Part shown: piece by piece, positions 23,206-35,720 of the stretch
Layout of the letters: the number at the start of each line of letters is the position of its first letter
Position numbering within the stretch: the first letter of the stretch is position 1
From: Phoronis australis
Taxonomy: Eukaryota; Phoronida; Phoronidae
Direction: 5' to 3'
Length of the DNA stretch: 64,000 nucleotides
Assembly (NCBI GenBank): GCA_002633005.1
Contig: NMRA01000057.1
Coordinates: 1,186,015-1,250,014, forward strand
Program-made: the position numbers and the translations under genes
Notes under the pieces: model-generated
What the model was told of the DNA's origin: nothing
What the model saw: the letters and a program-made list of their open reading frames with translations, nothing else
The model's database searches: none

Positions 23206-26200
23206 AGACAAAACCAACACCAAATTATCGATAAAAGTTTCAACAGAAATGCCATTTACTTTACCATACATATAAAATCACGATAAAATCGGACAACTGT
23301 ACGGGATGGTCTCCAGTTTCGTGCTTTCACTACTTGCCAATTTGTTCTAAGATGTTTTGAGAGATAGAGCACTTACTTTTGCAACATCAGTCGTCACATG
23401 ACGTGTCCTCTAGGATCTTACCTACTATTGTGGCATTCTGTTGCCTATAAGTTTGATAATATCCATTGTTTTTGTCAAAGTGGATGCATTTAAGATATAC
23501 CAGTATTTTTCATGAGAGCTGCAATATGTGAACGTTCTTATAGGCATTACATTTTTAGCACCGAGGTCGAAGATTTCTTCTTGGGTAATAACGCTACATT
23601 TTAACGGCATGGTAATTTTACAACTAAATACTTAGAATCTACTGAGAGTTAGTTCATTTACCAAATCTTTTCAAAGAGAACAGTCAAATGAAAAGTACAG
23701 CATATATGTGTCTTTCTGTCTGTCATTCTTAGAAAATAAGCACATAATAAACTACAGGGATACGTACACTACGCAAATGCTAATATTTCACTCAAAAGGA
23801 AAGTATTTGTAATAAAAACTCTTTTGATTATCAAGTTTGGAGAGAGGAAAGTGTTTGTGTCCAGTATTGCTTACTTACCAAGTAGTTTGTTTAATTTCAT
23901 GGTATTGGTTGCCATCAAACTACTTAAACTGGAAAAGGAGTACCTACACCACTTCACTGTTTCTACATCACATGGTAACATTATAAAATATGCCCATTTA
24001 GCTTTATATGGTGAAAATAAGCGCCATGTTTTGATGTAAAATGGAATAAGTTCGTTTGAAGTCACCATTTGTGTTACTGATTTTCTTTTGGGGTGCGTAG
24101 CTTTTTTGGCCCTTTTTCAACATAAAGTGTCAAAGAACCCTGTGAAGACGCACAAAGTACTGTTCCTAAACATTCATTGGCAACTTGTCGCCCTATAGAT
24201 TATTCAGGTGTTTAGATCTGAACAAGGACAATGCCCCCTTCAGGATCCCCATAAAGTTTGCTGTGCACATTCATGTAAATGTACAGTTGAATCATGTTGA
24301 GCGCTATTTGAATAGAAACGTTGGTTCATTTTAGCTCCAACTGTTTGGATTTCTGGTATCTCCCCTCACAATGCATTTTGACGTGTACCTGTAGAGTCTT
24401 TTCTCCGCCTGTGTCACCTGATTAGAATCCTGTAAACTTGTGTGTGTTGTCTTGAGAATTGTTTAGAGACAACAAACCGAAACGTCTATTAGCGTGTCGT
24501 TATTTACATATGCGCTGATTATAACATTCGTATTCATAGTTTGGCTGAAAAACAAATCTGACCTGAATGCAATCCTCTCATTCGGTGATTGGATTTGGAC
24601 AAACGCACGGCAAAGAAACCGATGTGTCGTAGTTTCTCGCCAGGAGCCGAGGGGCTAGGCCTTAGGTGTTGCCTAATTAATATCACAGGCGCTCGATTTT
24701 CCTGATGACTCATAACCATATTATAAGAAACATAAAGATTGGGCAATAAAACTTTGCCGAGTCGAGGCTTCCAACTTCAACTGTCCCAAATCCAAATAAT
24801 AGGTGTATAAATCTCCCTGAGACTGGTACTGCAAAAACTTCCAAAGCCTTTAATTTCCTTGATCCCATTAAATTATCCCTGTGAGTAGTGCATTGGCGAC
24901 GGAATTTTCAAAACAATCTCAAAGCTCTGAATTCAAGGGCCTAAAATAGTTAACATGACGGATTCCAGTTATGTTTTAACTTGTATACTCAGGTACCCAA
25001 TGATTGTCGTACTCACCCAATTATTCCACTTCAAAGTTATGCTCTGAATAGGATTTGATTTAACTCTCACAAATACATAGTATTCGTTGATTCAAACGTT
25101 TTCTTTTACTTATGCCGAGTTGTTTCAACTGTACATTGCTTTTCGGCAACCATTTTATAATGACTCCTATGGTCGTCATATGCTGCCACCTTTTGAAAGA
25201 ACAGAAAACCACATAGAAAAAGGCCAAGAAAATTCTACTTCAACCACATACTATTTTACTGGTATGATATCGATTTTTAAATCGTTTAAAATTGATTTAG
25301 AATTTCAGTTCTGGAAAATAAATCGTGATTGTTTTATTTCAGGTAGACCGTACTTATTTTCTATTTGTGACCTCTTTATTTTACTTTTTGCTCTTGTTGT
25401 TCTTAATACCACTTATCTATGCTGTCTTTCTCTTTCTTTTTAGTTTTTCTTCATTCTCTGTTAACATCTTGTCAGCAAAAACAGAACTGTAACCCTTTGA
25501 GACTTGGTCGGCGGAAGTTCATCATTGAGCCTCGATGCAGTTGTTCTAATAATTTACCCAATATCATATTGTTCGGTTTTTTCTCACCTTCATCAGACTT
25601 CTGCAATCATAAATAAATAAATAAGTACCCAAGTTTCATATGCGGTTTATTGCTCAATCTCTTCTTTTATTTTTAATTATGTCATGCTGTGTTGTATGTA
25701 ACAATGCAATATAGTGAAATAAAGTCAATGTTTTACTTTATTGGTGACCACTCTCCATCAATTCAAGTATTTTAATTTTCTTCAAATAAATCTAAAATGC
25801 CTGAGACAAAAATTACAACAAAAATGTTGAGCTCAGTACTTTGTTTTGTAATAAAAACAAGTGGACAATATTTTGATGACGAATGCGTGAGCCGAAACTG
25901 TTAAGCACCCAGCGTGTTGCATTTGCCTGCTGCGTTTTTCCTTTGGCCTAACAGGTGTCGGTTGGTGCCTGGGACACATAGATACATTGCATAAACAATA
26001 TCTGGGTTGGTTTTTATTCCGCCTGAAGAAAATTTAATTTCGAAATTATCTTCTGAAAATGAACAAAATAGTGTTTTAGTTTTTTAGTGGTCTCAAAAAA
26101 GCAGTCAGTAAATGCACCGATTTTCGTCTCAGTTCTTCCATGCGTGTGTCTCCCGAGAGGTTAGTACCTAACGTGCAGACGAGCACTCTAGATTGGAACG

Positions 26201-27137
26201 CTAACTCCCGCGTGGCTGCGCTGCACACGAAAGAAGATTGCGGACGACCATTGGAGCCTGACAACGACAGGTATCCCGACTATATGCCTGTCGACGATAA
26301 AATTTCGAGTTTGAGCAAGCAACCCCTATGTAAATGTCAAGAAATTTATCCCCAATTTAAGCGATGGAGGTTGCTACAATCCTTCTAGTTGTGTGTAACC
26401 TAATTCTTCTAATAGCTCATTTTAACACTTAATCTACTGTAGAATTTAAGTGCAAGAACCGGTGTATCGTGTGTTTGATCTTGACATTACGTGCTACTCT
26501 TTGTTGAAAACAATGGAAACTCGGTTTTTGGCAGAGATTTCGATGCCTGACTGCACGTTTAGTCGCGGTAGGCCAGCGTTAGTTGTCAACATCCCGTCGT
26601 ACTTCGGTTATAAACAACGTTGTTTTCATCACCAGTGTTCAACTACATTCAAACTGATGCCAAATTATGTTGAGGGCACTCAAATAACATTCATGTGAGC
26701 ACGAAAGCAGAGCTTTGGAATTGGTTCGGGAGCGCTCCGCGAAAAACCCGGATGATCTAATGTTGTCTGCCATGAGCGTCTTACGTCCCACAATATGGTC
26801 CTTGAATTTGCGATTTTGGCGTTTTTGACATTTTTTATCTTCAAATCCCCACTCGAAGGCAATATGAAGTGATCAAGTGAAATAAGGTATTCAAAGATTT
26901 ATTGGATGTTGATTTCGTAGAGTTCCACGTACATTCCAGTAGAAGATTCTGACTTACCCGAATTTTAGTGCCCAACCTTTATGTTTTCTTAGCAGTGGGT
27001 GAAGTCAGTGATTATCGAGAAACAGGTGAACTCAAGGGCCTTTGGGTAATATCTAGTGCGTCGGATTTTAACTTTAACTGAAGCAATATTAACATATTTG
27101 CCTTAAAGAAGTGAAGGCATCTAATCAATATACTTAC
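23206..27137. other. Intron 1 of gene B, 5' part
   Basis: No supported gene. A short block near 27057 (gtgcgtcggattttaa) matches gene A near 62905, showing homologous intron sequence next to exon 1 in both genes. Confidence 0.45.
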
Positions 27138-27207
27138 CTTTAAAGAATACACTCAATACTAAAGAAATAAACAACGATGGCATTTTCCGATTAAGTAGCT
27201 TCTGCAT
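27138..27207 (-). CDS. Gene B exon 1: signal peptide
   Basis: ATG at 27207; 70 nt encode MQKLLNRK then a hydrophobic core (LFISLVLSVFF) and end AAAG before the donor gtaagtata, phase 1. It matches the gene A exon in length, start residues and donor. A second in-frame Met at residue 9 could also serve as a start. The 5' flank is conserved between the genes for about 110 bp. Confidence 0.72.
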
Positions 27208-27320
27208 TTAAGCGACACGGTTTTCGCATTAGAAACAACAGAGATCAAACACGACCATACACGAGGCGTGCACACACGAGTGCCACGCTTTCAAATTGAA
27301 CGTGAATAGCGCGTGGAGTA
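27208..27320 (-). promoter_or_regulatory. Conserved 5' flank/5'UTR of gene B
   Basis: Counterpart of the block upstream of gene A: caattcgaaa/caatttgaaa, the cgcgctatt block and a gtatggtcgtgt stretch occur in the same order. It ends at the ATG at 27207. Confidence 0.4.
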
Positions 27321-27535
27321 ACAAATGTGACCCAGCATGACAAAATGAGTTATTTCCCGCATATTATGATTTTTTTCCTTCTACGTAACAATAGGCGGCT
27401 TTATATCAAGCAAACTTCACTTCAAACCTTATTTATTTCATTGTGAAAAACATCGCCTTCTCCACGACTGGATAGCTTTTGAATTTTTATCAAAATTTGC
27501 TGGCGGGCATTCGTGACTGCATTGCTCAAACACCC

Positions 27536-28216
27536 TGTAAGAATATAGACTGACACTGTTTTTAGTTGTACTGTTTTTTGTTGTTGTTCTGTTTGATTGG
27601 CATGACCCCTAAGTAAAGTACAGTGATGATGTAATTTGTTTACTGCAGAATAGTGTGGAACTTTCTAGAAGACCCTAGCATGACACTGATTAATGCAGTA
27701 TGGAATATTCTAGAGACTAGAACATGTTTGTAGAATGGTTGGGTAGATTCAGGAAAGCTTCAGAATGTGCTTAAATTGATGAAAAGTTCTAGAACAATGC
27801 ATTAGGCTATAAATACACAAGCACGGGTTTGTGTTAGTCAGATCAAGTCGGAAGATCAAGTCAGTTCAAGGAAGTTAATCAGGAGAATTACAGTTGAGTT
27901 GAAGTGAAGAGAATCAGCAGTTACAGCGATAGTCAATAGAGAGCCAGCTATAGAGACAGCAGGTTATTGAATCGACGAGTGTGACAGTTGCTGAACGTGT
28001 CTCAGAAGTTCATCACAAGTCAAGGCTTCGCAACACTGGCTGGAGCATAAACAAACATTACGTCGGGCATTTTGTTTGAGTAAGCTTGTGAACGTACGGT
28101 CGAGATTAATAAAGGATTAACTCGAACCAGTCTTCAGGTCAATCGTCGCACCGAAAGCTATTAGCACCAGTCTGTTACAACCTGCGCCCACCCACACACG
28201 GGGATAAACGTGACAC
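27536..28216. mobile_element. Solo LTR, copy 2, with 5-bp target duplication
   Basis: Starts TGTAAGAATATAG and ends GTGACA; flanked on both sides by caccc (27531-27535 and 28217-28221). It shares the TATA-like aggctataaatacacaag and most of its length with the copy at 11827-12631. The size, TG/CA ends and 5-bp duplication fit an LTR retrotransposon reduced by recombination. Confidence 0.78.
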
Positions 28217-28384
28217 ACCCGATGACTCAGTTCACTCCTAAAAATATATCAGGAAAAAGATCAAGCATTGCTCATTGTGCAGTAGTTTTAATTTTACTTA
28301 TTGCATTCGGGGTAAATTCAAAAAAGTGCCACTCACTGGTCCTAACAGGCAGCAACGACCTTTGAACCTAATAAATCGCTGATC

Positions 28385-29100
28385 TCATTCGCTGTATCTT
28401 GTCAAGTGGGCGAGGGGTCAAAGGGGTTCACCCTGAAAAATATAATTTCCTTGCATTGTGGTTTGCTGTAATCACGAAAAGCCGCGTCTTTCGAGTTTTC
28501 GTGACTCATCGGCAAGTTGCGCGGAGTTCAGTTGTGCTCGTGCTTCTGTCGACACTTCTGAAGAAGCCAAGTCCTTTAGACGGATGCACCACGGCAAAGC
28601 AAAGCTCTACAGGTCATTTTAGGTAACTAGCGTCTTTACAATCAGATATGTTTTAATATGATCAAGGCACAGCCGATGAATCAACGTGCAACGTTTTTAC
28701 TTGATGTGGCATGCCTTGTCATGATGTCACTCCGCACGTTCCTAACTTGAATTTGACTGTTGTAAACTACAATTGTATTGCACATTAAATATACATTGCA
28801 CATATGATATGCTTGTTAAAAACGATCAACTCGTTTTCCGGCTGTACTTCCCCAGAAAAGTCTTGCGGAACTCGTGTGTTGTTCAATTGGCCTCTTAAGG
28901 AGCCGTGGTTCTGACCTCAGCACTGATCGTTTTCCTACTCGCAATAAACATCACTGCCGTTTTCTATGCATTGGACGGGCAGTCGTACCAACAACACTAA
29001 TAATACAGTGGCGCTGGAATACACCGTCTTTGAAAAAAGCACAAAGTGTAAAACAGTCCATGATGAACGGCAAATATAGTTACGCTTGTAACTCTTTTGA
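28385..29100 (+). mobile_element. 5' part of an hAT-like element
   Basis: 28425-28560 matches 13770-13887 next to an hAT-type terminus. It precedes transposase relics in the same orientation. The terminal repeat itself is not recognisable here. Confidence 0.4.
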
Positions 29101-29105
29101 ATGGA

Positions 29106-29700
29106 CTTGACAACCTCAAGGAGCTTAACGCCAAGCTGCAAAAACGAGATGCTGGCATTGTAGAGGCTTATAATTTCATTGACACAGCAGTTGACGAAGT
29201 CCTAGCATTGAGAACAAAAACTTCGAAGATGTCTGGGTTGAATGGTTCTAAGACGTGCAAATCATAGCTGAGAACATTTGACCCGATATCCAGACTCCTC
29301 GGCAGTCTAGACACCAGAAGCATACGGCTAACGTCAGGGCAGAAACACGCAGGTAATACATTATAACTTTTCACATTTTGTTCATAATATCGGTTTTCTG
29401 ATTTGTTTTTCTTTAGTGCTTGTGTTCCATGAAATAATTCCATACATGCCAAATTTACCCAAGTAAAACACAGGGCATACGAGTGCACAGAAACTGATTC
29501 TAATTTGCATTTCCATTTGGCTCTTTATCTGCATTTAATTAAAACCTATGTCTCGTAGTACGTCAGTAAATTTGTTGTCTAGTGTTTCTTCCAGTGACTA
29601 CTACAGAAGAGCAGTGGAATTACCATTCTTAGAAAACCTCCCACAGCAGTTGACCATCAGGTCTTCGAAAGACAACAGGCAGGTGGACGCTGCCATTCCT
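29106..29700 (+). pseudogene. hAT-type transposase fragment (P52rIPK-like), spliced
   Basis: Exon-like 29106-29352 encodes LDNLKELNAKLQKRDAGIV, an amphipathic stretch, then after a frameshift and a stop IQTPRQSRHQKHTANVRAET. It ends at cag|gtaata. The acceptor ttcttccag at 29594 joins in frame to S-D-Y-Y-R-R-A-V-E-L-P-F-L-E-N-L. The order PR..Q-x-x-R-x-N then Y-Y-R-R-A-V-x-x-P-F-L is that of hAT-family transposases related to the animal P52rIPK/ZMYM-type proteins. The catalytic N-terminal half and the C-terminal dimerisation part are missing. Confidence 0.6.
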
Positions 29701-29859
29701 TGTGTCATTAGCAGGATGAGGAATGCATACTTAGGCTCATTCGAGGATCGGACTGCATTTCTGAGACATAGACTTGCCATCACCAGATTGCCTTGGGGTG
29801 ACTATCTTCCTTCTGACTGTCGGCATTTTGAGTATGACATTGCCTGATACACTAGTAAC

Positions 29860-30970
29860 TACTCCGAAGGATTTCTCTATGGTAACCCGAAAATACACAA
29901 AAAAGATGTTCCTCTACGGCCAATAATATCCCAAGTAATGACGCCTACGTTCAAGACAGCGAAGCATCTTGCTAACATCATAAAACCGTATACTCAGAGT
30001 CGTTACTCCATTAAATCTCGTGAGGATTTCATTGATATTTTGCTCACAGAAGTGCCATCCCCCCATTACCAGCCTACTTGTATGTCGCTTGACGCTGAGT
30101 CTTTGTTCACCAACGTACCGGTTGATGAGACCATTAGATAGTGAATACCATCACCCACATTTAAAGCCACCCCAGATTTCACCAACTCATGAAAGACTTG
30201 TTGACCATCTGCACAACCAAAGTAACATTTCGCCATATAAATGGAAAATTGTTTTTGCAAAAAGATGGTATAAGCCTGGGCTCTCCTCTGGGTCCAACTT
30301 TCTCGGAACTTTATACGCCTGAAGTAGAAAAAGGGGCTAGCAATGTGATTGGTTGTATTCCTATCTATGTACGTTATGTAGACGATATTTTTGTTTATTG
30401 TGCTTTTGATGACCTGTTATCAGTGCGTGATGAACTTGAGCGTCACCTTGTATTGAAGTTTACCTCAAGCTTCCTGTAAATGACAAGATTCCGTTTTAGA
30501 CGTTCTTGTGAACCATTCTCCATTTGAATTTTCTACAGCAGTTTATCACAAGCCTACTGATAAAGGCTTCTGTCTTCACGCCAAAAGTGAGTGCCCTTAG
30601 CGGTATCATGTCGCTGTTATGGTCAACTTCCTAAAGATGGCGTATTCGGTGTCGTCCAACACTGGCAACAGGCTATTGTTTAATCAAGAGATAGATCGCG
30701 TAAGAAAAACATTGGTAAATAATGGGTGCACCAATGCTTTTGTATACCTCCTTTTTTAAGCGATTCATGTCCAGAATTAATTGTGAAGTCCCTTCACGTC
30801 GGACCGCTGTAACCAAAAGTGTATTTTACAAAAATATCATGTCCAATAATTACCTCCAGGACGAACACGCCGTTAAATCATTAGAGATAATGTTCAAGTT
30901 TGCAAGCCCGATGATTACCTCGATGTTATTATTTATTATCGGAATAGGTCGTGAAAAAAAATATTTCTAA
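29860..30970 (+). pseudogene. Penelope-like element reverse transcriptase relic
   Basis: Successive plus-strand frames give GNPKIHKKDVPLRPIIS, SLDAESLFTNVPVDETI, DGISLGSPLGP, then YVRYVDDIFV (the catalytic YVDD box), followed by STAVYHKPTDKGFCLHAKS and an endonuclease-side linker ending near IIYYRNRS. This is the motif order of Penelope-like reverse transcriptases, which copy element RNA at nicked DNA. Several frameshifts (about 30141, 30478, 30600, 30760) and a small deletion between the second and third blocks inactivate it. It abuts the hAT relic, suggesting insertion into it. No GIY-YIG part was found to the right. Confidence 0.82.
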
Positions 30971-31683
30971 AGCGTGTAGGTTCCTTGCGTGAAATTGAAG
31001 TTTCATGTGGTTCATAACTTGTTGGTTGTCCTGGTGAAGAAATAGCGTTGTTTCTGGCATATGGTTCGTAGTGTAACGATATGACTGGACTACAGAGTAC
31101 ATGTACATGTATGTAAATATGCCAGGTTGATTATTCGGCCGTTTTCAGGCAAGTCGTTTGAAACAATTGCGTTGAATATTACCGTCCCCTATGACGTGCT
31201 GCTATGAAGTGCACAAATACGACTTTTTACAGGTCGGGTGCTAACCACGTTGGACGACATCGCCGTAAGCCTCTTCGTTCACATGGTGCATGTCACTAAC
31301 TAGAGTCAAATAAATTAAAACAACGCGAAAACAAATCCTTTTGCCTTTACTAACTGTATGTATTATGAGATTGTTTTAACAATGCAAACGTTCAATCAAG
31401 TTGTTACCAGCCTTGAATTGTGTATACCTTTTGTTAATTTTGTTAGAATCAACCATGTGGAAATAACAAAAATGAGTTAATTAATAAGAAAACTTCAGAA
31501 GAAATCTGTTACACAGATTCCACCAGTCTGTCAACACTCCAAAAAAACTCCTGTAAGTTCAGGAGAAATTTCTGGTAACATTTAGCCAAATAGCAGAAAC
31601 CTTTCTATGAACACAATGAAATAATCACAAACCAAACACTACCCGTTGTACAGTTCAAATCGCGCACGTGACTTTCTTCCTCT
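30971..31683. other. Spacer, nothing recognised
   Basis: AT-rich sequence without a supported gene; a short tgtacatgtatgta run lies near 31101. Confidence 0.5.
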
Positions 31684-32117
31684 GTGCCCGGTTGCATGAA
31701 ACAGTCCCAAATAGGGACTTAATTAAGGTTTCTAAATCTCCTGCGTATTTGCGGGTTTGTGGAAACACTGATTTTCCTATCGCATGGTGTTTGAGTATCA
31801 TTACTATGCCAATTTCTGGCTTTCATACAAATCGAGAGTGAAATCAAGTTTGAATTCTCAATATTACTGAAATTAAGTAGGGATCTTTTCATGCAATACC
31901 CCCAAGTTAAGGACTAACTACCTAACTGTTTTGATTGAATTAAGGGCCCAGTTTTTAGTTTTATTATTAGAAAATGTCATTAGACAAAGAAGAGCTCACG
32001 AAAAGGTAAAATTATAGGCAAAATATTACATCTGCGCCTAAAGAACGAAACAAATACAAAAAGATTTAGGGAATTTAGTTGAGTCTTTAGTTGGGACTGT
32101 TTCATGCAACCCGGCAC
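31684..32117. mobile_element. MITE with about 30-bp terminal inverted repeats
   Basis: The left end GTGCCCGGTTGCATGAAACA and the reverse complement of the right end (GTGCCGGGTTGCATGAAACA) match closely and continue for several more bases (gtcccaa). Flanking ctg on both sides may be a 3-bp target duplication. The interior has no coding capacity. Confidence 0.75.
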
Positions 32118-33784
32118 TGGAAACTAAAACTGCGGTATACATGCATTAGATCATTCTCAAAAAATATGGATTTGACAGTGAAGAGGAAAGTGAAGTTTTC
32201 ATTGCTAGCTTCATTTAAAAGTGCAAATCTGTGTTACTTTCTGTTCTCAGGGCCTTGCTTAACTATACATGAAATAATAGAAAGATGCAGACGCAATTGT
32301 GCCAAGAAAAACCTGCATCTACACTGCAGGTCTTGTATTCACATCCATTGACCCAGTACAAATGACCAGTGCGCATTCACTGGAATTGCTTGCATACTGA
32401 AGTGTGGATCTCGGGATTATGTACAGAGCTCGTTAAATGTTTTGCGTCTAATTATTATTGGCCATGGCAACAGGAATTAAGAACAATTCCATATAAAAAC
32501 CAGATGTTGGGCTATATATGCATAATCACCAATTTTTTTGAAATTTAGCACATCAGCTGGCCTTGTGAAAAGAAACCTGAACCTGGTTTTTTAAGAGTTT
32601 CGGAGTTTTTTTAACCCTTTTTATGACCACTTTGTACTTTTTCTGAAAAATAGCAAATAAATGTACTGGGAAGTAGATGTAGGTGACTTTTTGTCAGCCA
32701 CAACACATCATCGCTTCGCGCTATTGAAAAAATACCTACGTGCAGCAGAAAGAAGAAAGAAAAACATACAAGAAAAACTAGTTCGGATAGAATTATTGAT
32801 TTTATGTCCTCTCATTTTAGCCTACAAAAATGTCATTTTCACTGCTTACTATTAAGGCCATTTTTACGCATTTTTATCACTCTACCAAATCTATATCGGA
32901 TTCTTTTGGAACATGAACTTCGATCTGTTACTGCTGTCTTTGTTCAGCCCAACGCAAGAATGAAAAATTTTGTCTCTTTCATAGTTTTTGTGCAGTCACA
33001 CTTTTCTGCCAATCTGTGATCGTCGGTTAGATTAAAAGACTCTAGGAGGCGCTACTCGATTGTGCAATTATCTATCGACCAAGATGACAAATAGAACAAA
33101 TATCATTCGTTTTGCTACATCAGTGACGAAGGAGATCATGGGAAGCTGTATGAGAATTTTTTTCTTTCGCGGATTTTCAGTTTTGCTGGTGCAAAAATAA
33201 AAATTTGTTATAGGATTACAGAAATCAAAGAAGTAAATTTTAATGTACCGATGAGTTCATAATACAACCCCCATCACCGTCTCATACTTCGGAGAAACAG
33301 GTTTTATTCTTATTAAGGGTGCCCATTACCACTTGTTTGGTCAGTTTTTGAACACCGTAATGGACTAATAATCCCACGCACTGCATGCAGTGCATGCTGG
33401 TCCATTTTCAGACCTCCTGGACAAGTCCCTGTATATGCTCTTAAAAAGTCCTCTCAAACTATTAGCAAAGTTCATACTAAAACCAATCGAGATCTTCAAG
33501 ATCACAAGTGAAAAGAGGACGGTGGATACGAGCAGAAATATCGTGTTATTGGACATACAAAGGGTCATGCAATGCTTCTTGTATTACACAAAAGCGGCCG
33601 AACCTGGTGGCAGTGCGCCAATAGAATTTGCAATTTCAGAAAAATATCGGGTACGGATATTTACGATTGAAAACATAATACTTTCTGTGATATCCAAGTT
33701 ACCGGCTGTCCAAACCAGTATTGAAGCATTTGGGTGTTGTTGCGACTTACCAGCTAAAAATTTCACAATATGTAAATAGCGGAG
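32118..33784. other. Spacer with unassigned open frames
   Basis: A plus-strand frame at 33390-33779 is open for 129 codons but shows no motif I recognise. Nothing else is supported. Confidence 0.4.
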
Positions 33785-34138
33785 TTGCAACACCGCCATA
33801 TTGGAAATGGGTCAGAATGTTGCATTGTGGTTAAGCCGGTAAACAAGTACGTCGGCAAGCGTGGGGGCGAACCGGCCACAGGGAGGTTATACGTGTTGTG
33901 TGCCTGGCATGATATAATACCAGTTAGCGAAATAAAAGATTTAGTTACTACCTGTTTGCCAAGGATCAAGAACTGCGTCAAACATGGGTCAGAGACATCG
34001 GTAGAGCTGGTAGCAAAGGCCGACTTCGTGAATTCTTTCCGACTTCGTAGAATAAAGTGTGCAGCGCTCATTTTGAGGGCGGCAAGAAAACGTATCTTAG
34101 AAACAGCCCAACAATATCTCCCTTCAAAGAAACAGTAA
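33785..34138 (+). CDS. Hypothetical open frame, unrecognised
   Basis: The frame is open for 117 codons. The C-terminal two thirds (from GKRGGEPATGRL) have a protein-like composition with alternating charged and hydrophobic residues (EIKDLVTTCLPRIKNC, RLRRIKCAALILRAARK). No family was recognised and no splice sites can be assigned with confidence; the opposite strand is also open over 164 codons. It may be an exon of a transposon protein or chance. Confidence 0.2.
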   Translation: MQHRHIGNGSECCIVVKPVNKYVGKRGGEPATGRLYVLCAWHDIIPVSEIKDLVTTCLPRIKNCVKHGSETSVELVAKADFVNSFRLRRIKCAALILRAARKRILETAQQYLPSKKQ

Positions 34139-34424
34139 CAAATACTCCACGGCGGTTGGTAGTGAAAAAAAAAACTTGTTTTCGCTTGACCAGAACCAAG
34201 CCAACATGAGCAATTTTGAGGATAAGGCCTCTGCACAATCACCTGTTCTATATGCATTACGCGCTAAGATAAAGCGTGCAGATTATTATTATTTACTTTC
34301 TACAAAATTGTGGTACATTTCTATCAAAATTCGTTGTTAAATTACGATCATTTTTCATAAAATTTTGTTGAAGTTCCAGGGCGAAATCTTGCCGACAAAT
34401 GCGTAGCTGCTGGTCTCGCAATCG

Positions 34425-35720
34425 TCGATAGGGCTTGAATTCTTAAATAAGAATACAGCTTTGACTCAACAAATTACCTGAAATCCTCCTCAAGTTTTCC
34501 AAATAGCGTCTCTAAGATTTTTAAGTTCTTGTGAAGTCTGGATTAACTGCAGATTAAGTCCAAATCTACGCTAGATTGTAGCACGCAACCCGAGAAAAAT
34601 CTCTGTGGGAACACATGTTGTTGTCACGTGACGTTTGTTTTGAAGTTTGTATGCGTGTGTGTGAGAGTAAGCGTGCGTGTGCTTGTCAGAGTTCATTTGC
34701 CAGAGTAATGTAATGATCTAGGTGTGCATTGTATCCAAAAAAAAAAATAAGTCAAGCAGTCAAGCAGAGCGTGTTTTAATATTTACGGCTTAGCACTTGC
34801 TGGCCTCATCTGCTAAAAACGTTCGAGAATTTTTTCGGTAAGACCGACATGTCACTCATTGAGTCGCCGGGTGAGTGGATGCGTGACCGTAGTGTAACAG
34901 CTATTTCCCGGAAGATTTGGGGTGTAAGGGTGCGAAGTGGGTCATTTTGACCTTAAAAACACCAATTATGATTAGTTAAATAATTTCTCTTAAAAATAAT
35001 GCAGAAGCTTTTTACGGTATTGGAAACTTTCGGAAATTAGTGCCAATATTTATTTGCCGATGCTATGTTACCCGATTAATCTTCGATGACAGTCGGTACA
35101 TTATGCAGCGCGCGCTTCTTGGTCGCGTGCTAACACTGGTCGAGTTTTTTTTATTAGTCTTCGATTCACGGTTTTCACATGCACAAAGAAGTTTGAGGCC
35201 GGAGAAGATCTGTACTGGAAAGAAACAATGCAATCCCGCTCTTTGACAAGTACGCTGTGTCTGTTTTCAAAGTCCAGACCCGCGTAGTGGGGCACATCCC
35301 TCGCAAGAGCAGCAAAACTTCTGCGTTCTTTTTGAATCGCGGCGTAAGTTTGAAGTGTATACGGACATAACGGTGAGGCTCGTGGTCCGTTACAAATTCA
35401 GGCTGTCGGATCTTTCAATTGATAAATTGGAGACGTTAGAACTGTAGGTAAGGGCATTTTTCGCATGTAGTTCATGGGCTGGGCGCTTACTTTAGCAAAG
35501 TCTGAAAACGCGTTGGGGCACTTGTTGAGCCATGGGCGCTAATTAGGGCGAATAGCGGCAGAATTACGTACAGCAGCGTAGTTTAATGCAGACAAATTAC
35601 ACGTCGTGCAAACCAGTCGGTCATCCCGTTTACCATCAACAATCCCAGTAGCCTTTGCGCACCCTAATTTCCGGACATGCGCAATCGTTAAATCGATTCG
35701 GTTGCAACTCCGCTATTCTG
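34425..35720 (-). repeat. 1.3-kb dispersed repeat, inverted copy
   Basis: Reverse-complement partner of 21885-23205; for example gggcgaatagcggcagaatt here matches the inverse of the same block near 22020. Together they form an inverted pair about 11 kb apart flanking gene B exon 1. Confidence 0.6.

Larger units (their letters stand above)
2502..27207 (-). other. Gene B: paralogous Ig-superfamily gene with mini-exon stalk (gene model, 3' end off window)
   Basis: Minus-strand order: signal-peptide exon 27138-27207; a V exon predicted inside the gap 13888-14795; Ig exons 11164-11484 and 8362-8682; 36-nt linkers starting at 5981, 5081, 4010 and 2537, with two broken linkers near 4764 and at 3358. 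All junctions are phase 1. The layout mirrors gene A exon by exon, and the introns are also homologous in stretches, so the pair arose by duplication of a 20-odd-kb segment. Gene B differs in having the Ig exon duplicated and in decay of part of its stalk. It may still be functional: the Ig exons are open, and their splice sites are intact. Confidence 0.68.

Noticed and set aside
33763-34257. 164-codon minus-strand frame
   Set aside because: No motif; overlaps a more protein-like plus-strand frame; cannot be defended.
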